A stretch of 11,291 bases of DNA from Syntrophales bacterium (GTDB lineage: Bacteria > Desulfobacterota > Syntrophia > Syntrophales > UBA2192). Each line of letters starts with the position of its first letter. Position 1 is the stretch's first letter. The DNA is taken from positions 1 through 11,291 of the forward strand of contig JALOPC010000020.1 of NCBI GenBank assembly GCA_025454095.1, in the 5' to 3' direction. Made by a program: the position numbers and the translations under genes. The notes beneath the pieces were generated by a model. The model saw nothing but the letters and a program-made list of their open reading frames with translations, had not been told where the DNA came from and did no database searches. This document shows, in pieces, positions 6,613-11,291 of this stretch.

Positions 6613-6659
6613 AAATCCCCCTTCATCCCCCTTTATAAAAGGGGGACAGAGGGGGATTT
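6613..6659 (+). repeat. nested palindromic intergenic repeat, doubling as terminator
   Basis: Outer arms aaatccccc (6613-6621) and gggggattt (6651-6659) enclose inner arms tccccccttt-like tcccccttt (6626-6634) and aaaggggga (6638-6646) around an ATA loop. A 4-by-4 base internal loop (6622-6625, 6647-6650) separates the two stems. This AATCCCCC...CCCCCTTT...AAAGGGGG...GGGGGATT layout is a dispersed intergenic element I know from many Desulfobacterota and environmental genomes. It begins 22 bases after the NHL stop and is followed by ttttcttc, so it can terminate NHL transcription. No transposase lies here. Confidence 0.8.
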
Positions 6660-6794
6660 TCTTCATCTCTTTCACTGCCGTCACTTCTGCCACTTCTTTC
6701 ACGTATGCCACTCCTTTGCGCAAGAAAGCCTTTGCCCTCATTCCTTTATATCTGCTAAACAATCTCCCAGTAATCCCACCCTGAGAGGTCGTCC

Positions 6795-9700
6795 ATGCGC
6801 TCAAGCATCCCGTTGCGCGGTCTCGCGTCCTTTTTCCTGTTAACCTGGATCATCCTCGCCACGCTTCCGCCGCCTGCTTTCAGCGCCGGCGAGGGGGCGC
6901 GCATCGAGATGTTCGCGCCCCAGGGCGCCGTCAAGGAGATCCGCCAGGCGACGGCGCGCTTCTCGGAGCCCATGGTCTCCTTCGGCGACCCGCAGCTGGC
7001 GGACCCCTTCGACATCCGGTGCGCCGAGAAGGGCAGCGGGCGCTGGGTCGACGCCCGGACGTGGTCCTACGACTTCGAGCGGAACCTGCCGGGGGGTGTT
7101 GCCTGCCGGTTCAGCCTGAAGCCCGGCACGAAGACGCTGGCGGGGACGGCCATTGCCGATGATGCGGCCTTTTCCTTCTCCACGGGCGGCCCCTCCATCA
7201 TCCAATCGCGCCCCTACGAGGGGGACACGGCCATCGACGAGAGGCAGATCTTCGTGCTCACCCTGGACGCGCAGCCCGTGCAGGAAACGCTCCTGAAAAA
7301 TGCCTGGTTCTCGGTGGCCGGGGTGAACGAGCGGGTAGGCGTAACGCTCGTCGCGGGCAAGGAGCGCGAACAGCTCCTCAAGGCCCTGCGGATCCCGAAG
7401 GACGAGGGCACCCTCGTGACCCTTCGCGCGAGGCAGGCCTTCCCGCCCTCGGCAAAGGTCCGGCTCGTCTGGGGAAAGGGCATTGCCGCCCGAAGCGGGG
7501 TGGAGACGGAGGAGGACCAGGTCCTCGAGTTCCAGGCCCGGGCACCCTTCCGGGCCGAGTTCTCCTGCCCGCGGGAGAAGAAGGGCGGAGGCTGCATCCC
7601 CGTGCTGCCCATGCGCATGACGTTCTCGGCGCCGGCGCCCTGGGGCTTTGTGAAGGACATCGTCCTCAGGGACGGGAACGGGAAAACCTGGAAACCGAAA
7701 ACCGGGGACGAGGAGAGCCGCACGCACACCCAGTTCATCACCTTCCCCGGGCCCTTCCCGGAGAAGACGGCGTTCTCCATCGAGATGCCGAAGGGCATGA
7801 AGGACGACGCCGGGCGCCCCCTGGCCAACGCCAACCGGTTCCCGCTGACGGTGAAAACGGAGGGCTACCCGCCGCTGGCGAAGTTCGCCGCGCGCTTCGG
7901 CATCCTCGAGGCGGCAACCCCCCTGCTGCCCGTGACGGTGCGCAACATCGAGGCGGAGCTGAAAAACCAGCTTCTCACCGTCGAGGGCGACGCCGAGGAG
8001 ACCGTGCCGGAGACGCCGGACCCCTCCGCCGCCCGGAGCAGGCGCTCGGACACGGCGGCGCCCGCCCTCACCCAGCAGCTCACGGGCAGGGTCCGCACGG
8101 TGAGCCTCACCGAGGAGCAGCGCGTCATCCACTGGCTGCGCAACGTCGCCGCGGCTACCCGCGAGAAGTCCCTCTTCGCCGGCCAGACGGCGGGGAAGGA
8201 GTTCAAACTGCCCGCCCCGGGCGGCGGGAAGGCCTTCGAGGTGGTCGGCATCCCCCTCGGCAGGACGGGTTTCCACGTCGTGGAGCTCGAGAGCCGCATC
8301 CTGGGCCAGCACCTGCTGGCCAAACCCGCCCCCCTGTACGTCCCGGCTGCGGCCCTCGTGACGAACCTGGCGGCTCATTTCAAGTGGGGCCGCGAGTCCT
8401 CGCTCGTCTGGGTCACGGCCCTCGACACGGCAAGCCCCGTCGCCGGCGCCGCCGTCTCGATCCGCGACTGCAGCGGGAAGCGGCTCTGGCAGGGAAAGAC
8501 GGACGAACGCGGCGTGGCCATCGTCCAGGGCGCCCTCCCCTCCCAGGAAAAGCAGGCCCGCTGCAACTGGCCCGTCAACTACAACGAGCACACGGGCATG
8601 CTGGGCGGCATGACGACGGGTCTCTTCGTCTTCGCCCGCACGGAAAAAGACGCCACCTTCACCCACTCGAGCTGGGAGGACGGCATCGAGGCCTGGCGCT
8701 TTCAGCTCCCCTCGGCCGACTATCGCGGCCTCGACGACGCCGTCGGCCATACGGTCCTGGACCGCACCCTGCTGCGGGCCGGCGAGACGGTGCACATGAA
8801 ACACATCCTGCGGGTGCCCACGACGGCCGGGCTCACCCTGCCCGAGAACCGCTCCCGGTTCGACGAGGTGGAGATCCGCCACGACGGCAGCGGGCAGGAG
8901 TACCGCGTGCCCCTTGCCTGGGAAGACAACGGCAGCGCCGCGACGGAGTGGAAGATCCCCGAGGGGGCGCGTCTGGGCCCCTACGAGGTGAGCCTCGCGC
9001 GCAAGGGCGACAAGAACGCACCGAAGCTCGCCACGGGCTCCTTCCAGGTGGAAGAGTTCCGCATCCCCCTGATGAAGGCCGTCGTGCAGGGCCCCGCCGC
9101 ACCCCCCGTGCAGCCGAAGGAGGTCGGCCTCGATCTTTCCGTGTCCTACTTCTCCGGGGGCGGCGCGGGGAGGCTCCCCGTGAAGCTCCGCGGCGAGATC
9201 CGTCCGCGCGCGCTGAGCTTTGCAGGCTATGACGAGTACACCTTCTCGGGCGAGCGCCTGAAAGAGGGCTCCCGGGCACTGTCGGCCTACGACGAGATGG
9301 GTCTCGACGACGAATACGCCCCCGGCCGCGACCGGGTGCGCCGCCTGCCCACGCAGGAGCTCAAGCTCGACGAGACGGGCGCCGCGCGGACGAAGTTCGC
9401 GAAGCTGCCGAAGATCGACACGCCCAGGTCCCTCCACGCCGAGATCGAGTACCGCGACCCCAACGGCGAGGTCCAGACGGCGGCCGCGGACATCCCGCTT
9501 GCCCCCTCGAAGCTCGCCGTGGGCCTGAAGCCCGACGCATGGACGGCCTCGGCCGATTCCTTGCGTTACCGCGTGGCCGTGCTCGACCTGGCGGGCAGCC
9601 CCGTGCCCGACGCGGAGGTTTCCGTCGATCTCTACCAGCGCAAGACCTACTCGCACCGCAGGCGGATCGCAGGCGGGTTCTACTCCTACGAGAACGTCTC

Positions 9701-11291
9701 CGAGGTCAAGCGGATCGCCATACCCTGCAAGGCCAAGTCCGACGACGCCGGGATGGCGGTCTGCGAGGCCGGCCCGCACTGCAAGGGCAGGACGGACGCC
9801 TCGGGGCTGCTGCTGTGCGAGGCCCCCTCGCCCGTCTCGGGCAACGTCATCCTGCAGGCCGAGGCGAAGGACGCCGACGGCAACCCGGCCCTGGCGACTT
9901 TCAGCCTCTGGGCGGCCGGCAAGGACGACTGGTGGTTCGAGGCGCGCAACGACGACCGCATCGACGTGATCCCCGAGAAAAAGCGCTACGAGCCCGGCGA
10001 GAAGGCCCGCCTGCAGGTGCGGATGCCCTTCCGCGAGGCGACGGCCCTGGTCACGGTGGAGCGCGAGGGGATCGTGGACGCCTACGTGCAGAAGCTCTCG
10101 GGCACGAACCCCGTCGTGGAAATCCCCGTGAAGCGAAACTACGCGCCCAACGCCTTCGTCTCGGTCCTCGCCGTCCGGGGGCGCACGGCCGACGCGGCCC
10201 CCACGGCGACCTTCGACCCCGGCAAGCCCGCCTGGAAGCTCGGCATCGCCGAGATCCGCGTGGGCTGGAAGGAGCACGAGCTGGCCGTGGAGGTCAGGCC
10301 GGACAAGCCGGTCTACAGGGTGCGCCAGGAAGCGGACGTGCTCTTCCGGGTCCGCTCCGCCTCCGGGCAGAAGCTGCCGGAGGGGACTGAGCTGGCCGTG
10401 GCCGCCGTCGACAGGGGCCTTCTCGCCCTGCGCTCCAACGGCAGCTGGAAGCTCCTGGAAGCAATGATGGGCCAGCGGCCCTACGAGATCTTCACCTCGA
10501 CGGCGCAGATGATGGTGATCGGCAAGCGGCACTTCGGCCTCAAGGCCCTGCCGCAGGGAGGCGGGGGCGGCAAGCAGATCACCCGCGAGCTCTTCGACAC
10601 GCTGCTTCTCTGGAAGGCGTCGGTGCCGCTCGACGAGAAGGGCGAGGCGCGCCTGAAGATCCCCCTGAAGGACAGCCTCACGGAGTACCGGATCGTCGCC
10701 GTCGCGACGGGCGGGCCGGACCTGTTCGGCACGGGGCAGGCCGACGTGCGGACGACGCAGGACCTGCAGCTGCTGGCGGGCATCGCGCCGCTTGCCCGCG
10801 AGGGCGATTTCCTGAAGGCCGGCGTCACGATCCGCAACACGACGCAGAAACCCATGAACGCCGAGGCGCGGCTTGCCGTCACGGCCGGTCAGGAGAAAAC
10901 CGACTACGAGACGCTGCGTGTCGGCCTCTCGCCGGGCGAGGCGAAGGAGATCGGGTGGGACATCCGCGTGCCCGCCGGCGTCGGCAAGCTCGACTACGAG
11001 ATCTCGGCGGTGGAGCGCGACGGCAAGGCCGAGGACCGCCTCCGCGTTTCGCAAAAAATCGTCCCCGCAGTCCCCGTCCGGACCTGGCAGGCCACCCTGG
11101 TACAGGTCCGCGACAGGGTCGAGATCCCCGTGGAACGCCCGGCCGGCGCCCTCGCCGGGAAAGGAGGCCTCGCGGTGCGGCTGCAGCCGCGTATCGCCGA
11201 CGGCCTTGCCGGCGTGCGCGAGTACATGTCGCAGTACCCCTACGGCTGCCTCGAGCAGAAGATCTCGAAGGCCGTGGCACTCCGCGACAGG
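6795..11291 (+). CDS. large periplasmic alpha-2-macroglobulin family protein, 3' end beyond the window
   Basis: Bacterial alpha-2-macroglobulins trap attacking proteases: bait-region cleavage exposes a thioester that bonds covalently to the protease. The frame from ATG 6795 has no stop to the right edge (1499 codons). It encodes a signal peptide (residues 1-31, hydrophobic LASFFLLTWIILATL, cleavage near AFSA) without a lipobox Cys, unlike E. coli YfhM. Family signatures occur in order: CPREKKGGGCIP (258-269), YPPLAKFAARFGI (near 359-371), the MG2-type DRTLLRAGETV (656-666), GSFQVEEF (748-755), PFREATALVTVEREG (1078-1092), AVAAVDRGLLAL (1201-1212), RELFDTLLLWK (1264-1274) and thioester motif YPYGCLEQ with Cys1485 and Gln1488. 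The stretch 1213-1263, with a Gly-rich patch, is where the bait region would lie by analogy. The thioester-domain remainder and C-terminus are outside. Ribosome-binding gagagg ends six bases before ATG. The 135-base pyrimidine-rich leader (6660-6794) shows no convincing promoter. A penicillin-binding protein 1C gene often follows such genes. Confidence 0.95.
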   Translation, partial: MRSSIPLRGLASFFLLTWIILATLPPPAFSAGEGARIEMFAPQGAVKEIRQATARFSEPMVSFGDPQLADPFDIRCAEKGSGRWVDARTWSYDFERNLPGGVACRFSLKPGTKTLAGTAIADDAAFSFSTGGPSIIQSRPYEGDTAIDERQIFVLTLDAQPVQETLLKNAWFSVAGVNERVGVTLVAGKEREQLLKALRIPKDEGTLVTLRARQAFPPSAKVRLVWGKGIAARSGVETEEDQVLEFQARAPFRAEFSCPREKKGGGCIPVLPMRMTFSAPAPWGFVKDIVLRDGNGKTWKPKTGDEESRTHTQFITFPGPFPEKTAFSIEMPKGMKDDAGRPLANANRFPLTVKTEGYPPLAKFAARFGILEAATPLLPVTVRNIEAELKNQLLTVEGDAEETVPETPDPSAARSRRSDTAAPALTQQLTGRVRTVSLTEEQRVIHWLRNVAAATREKSLFAGQTAGKEFKLPAPGGGKAFEVVGIPLGRTGFHVVELESRILGQHLLAKPAPLYVPAAALVTNLAAHFKWGRESSLVWVTALDTASPVAGAAVSIRDCSGKRLWQGKTDERGVAIVQGALPSQEKQARCNWPVNYNEHTGMLGGMTTGLFVFARTEKDATFTHSSWEDGIEAWRFQLPSADYRGLDDAVGHTVLDRTLLRAGETVHMKHILRVPTTAGLTLPENRSRFDEVEIRHDGSGQEYRVPLAWEDNGSAATEWKIPEGARLGPYEVSLARKGDKNAPKLATGSFQVEEFRIPLMKAVVQGPAAPPVQPKEVGLDLSVSYFSGGGAGRLPVKLRGEIRPRALSFAGYDEYTFSGERLKEGSRALSAYDEMGLDDEYAPGRDRVRRLPTQELKLDETGAARTKFAKLPKIDTPRSLHAEIEYRDPNGEVQTAAADIPLAPSKLAVGLKPDAWTASADSLRYRVAVLDLAGSPVPDAEVSVDLYQRKTYSHRRRIAGGFYSYENVSEVKRIAIPCKAKSDDAGMAVCEAGPHCKGRTDASGLLLCEAPSPVSGNVILQAEAKDADGNPALATFSLWAAGKDDWWFEARNDDRIDVIPEKKRYEPGEKARLQVRMPFREATALVTVEREGIVDAYVQKLSGTNPVVEIPVKRNYAPNAFVSVLAVRGRTADAAPTATFDPGKPAWKLGIAEIRVGWKEHELAVEVRPDKPVYRVRQEADVLFRVRSASGQKLPEGTELAVAAVDRGLLALRSNGSWKLLEAMMGQRPYEIFTSTAQMMVIGKRHFGLKALPQGGGGGKQITRELFDTLLLWKASVPLDEKGEARLKIPLKDSLTEYRIVAVATGGPDLFGTGQADVRTTQDLQLLAGIAPLAREGDFLKAGVTIRNTTQKPMNAEARLAVTAGQEKTDYETLRVGLSPGEAKEIGWDIRVPAGVGKLDYEISAVERDGKAEDRLRVSQKIVPAVPVRTWQATLVQVRDRVEIPVERPAGALAGKGGLAVRLQPRIADGLAGVREYMSQYPYGCLEQKISKAVALRDR

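Noticed and set aside
6706..6719. Possible second sigma-54 promoter (tgccactcctttgc) before the macroglobulin gene
   Set aside because: The invariant -24 GG is GC/CC here and the spacing to the -12 GC is one base short.
4853..6784. 643-codon plus-strand open frame overlapping the NHL gene
   Set aside because: It is an out-of-frame reading of the NHL repeats (R/G/H/P-rich repeats) without a ribosome-binding site; the true frame has an ordered signal peptide, repeats and CFI-box.
6538..6804. 88-codon minus-strand open frame containing I-P-L-C-P-P-F-I-K-G
   Set aside because: That string is the typical false translation of the CCCCC/GGGGG intergenic palindrome; the frame also runs into the NHL gene.
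6840..11054. 1404-codon open frame on the minus strand
   Set aside because: It is antisense to the macroglobulin gene, is rich in R, G, H, L and D as expected from the complement of GC-rich codons, shows no domain or credible N-terminus, and its opposite frame has clear family motifs.

Overview
The window looks like chromosomal DNA of a GC-rich Gram-negative bacterium, most likely a Desulfobacterota (former Deltaproteobacteria) lineage. The clues are a miaB gene followed by a bifunctional-nuclease (DUF151) gene and a small DUF3553-like gene, a sigma-54-type promoter, NHL-repeat and CFI-box envelope proteins, and a nested AATCCCCC/GGGGGATT palindrome of a kind that is common in that group. The taxonomic call is inference from family content; nothing here is a phylogenetic marker analysis.

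Layout. Positions 112-2207, minus strand: a compact three-gene housekeeping operon, miaB -> DUF151 nuclease -> DUF3553-like, with a recognisable sigma-70-like promoter upstream of miaB and a weak terminator-like hairpin near the left edge. Positions 2208-2372: a divergent intergenic region holding the miaB promoter and, facing the other way, a close match to the sigma-54 (-24/-12) consensus. Positions 2373-4214, plus strand: a secreted protein made of eight PASTA repeats with no kinase domain, closed by a strong intrinsic terminator. Positions 4215-4454: terminator, an AT-rich perfect inverted repeat and a leader that can form several competing hairpins. Positions 4455-6590, plus strand: a secreted protein of twelve NHL repeats ending in a CFI-box and a C-terminal membrane anchor. 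Positions 6591-6794: a nested palindromic repeat that can double as a terminator, then a short pyrimidine-rich leader. Position 6795 to the right edge, plus strand: the first 1499 codons of a large alpha-2-macroglobulin family protein that is still open at the edge. Its thioester motif CLEQ lies in the last 45 bases of the window.

Function. The left operon acts in the cytoplasm (tRNA modification plus a conserved nuclease-family protein). The three plus-strand genes all encode exported proteins and look like envelope factors: PASTA repeats (peptidoglycan or muropeptide binding in known families), an NHL beta-propeller scaffold with a C-terminal anchor, and a periplasmic protease-trapping macroglobulin. 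They appear to be three separate transcription units, because terminator-like hairpins lie between them, so a shared pathway is only a hypothesis. No RNA gene, CRISPR array, transposase or integrase was found. The most notable points are the sigma-54 promoter on the kinase-less PASTA gene, the CFI-box NHL protein with its structured leader, and the very large macroglobulin. A long open frame antisense to the macroglobulin gene is a composition artefact.
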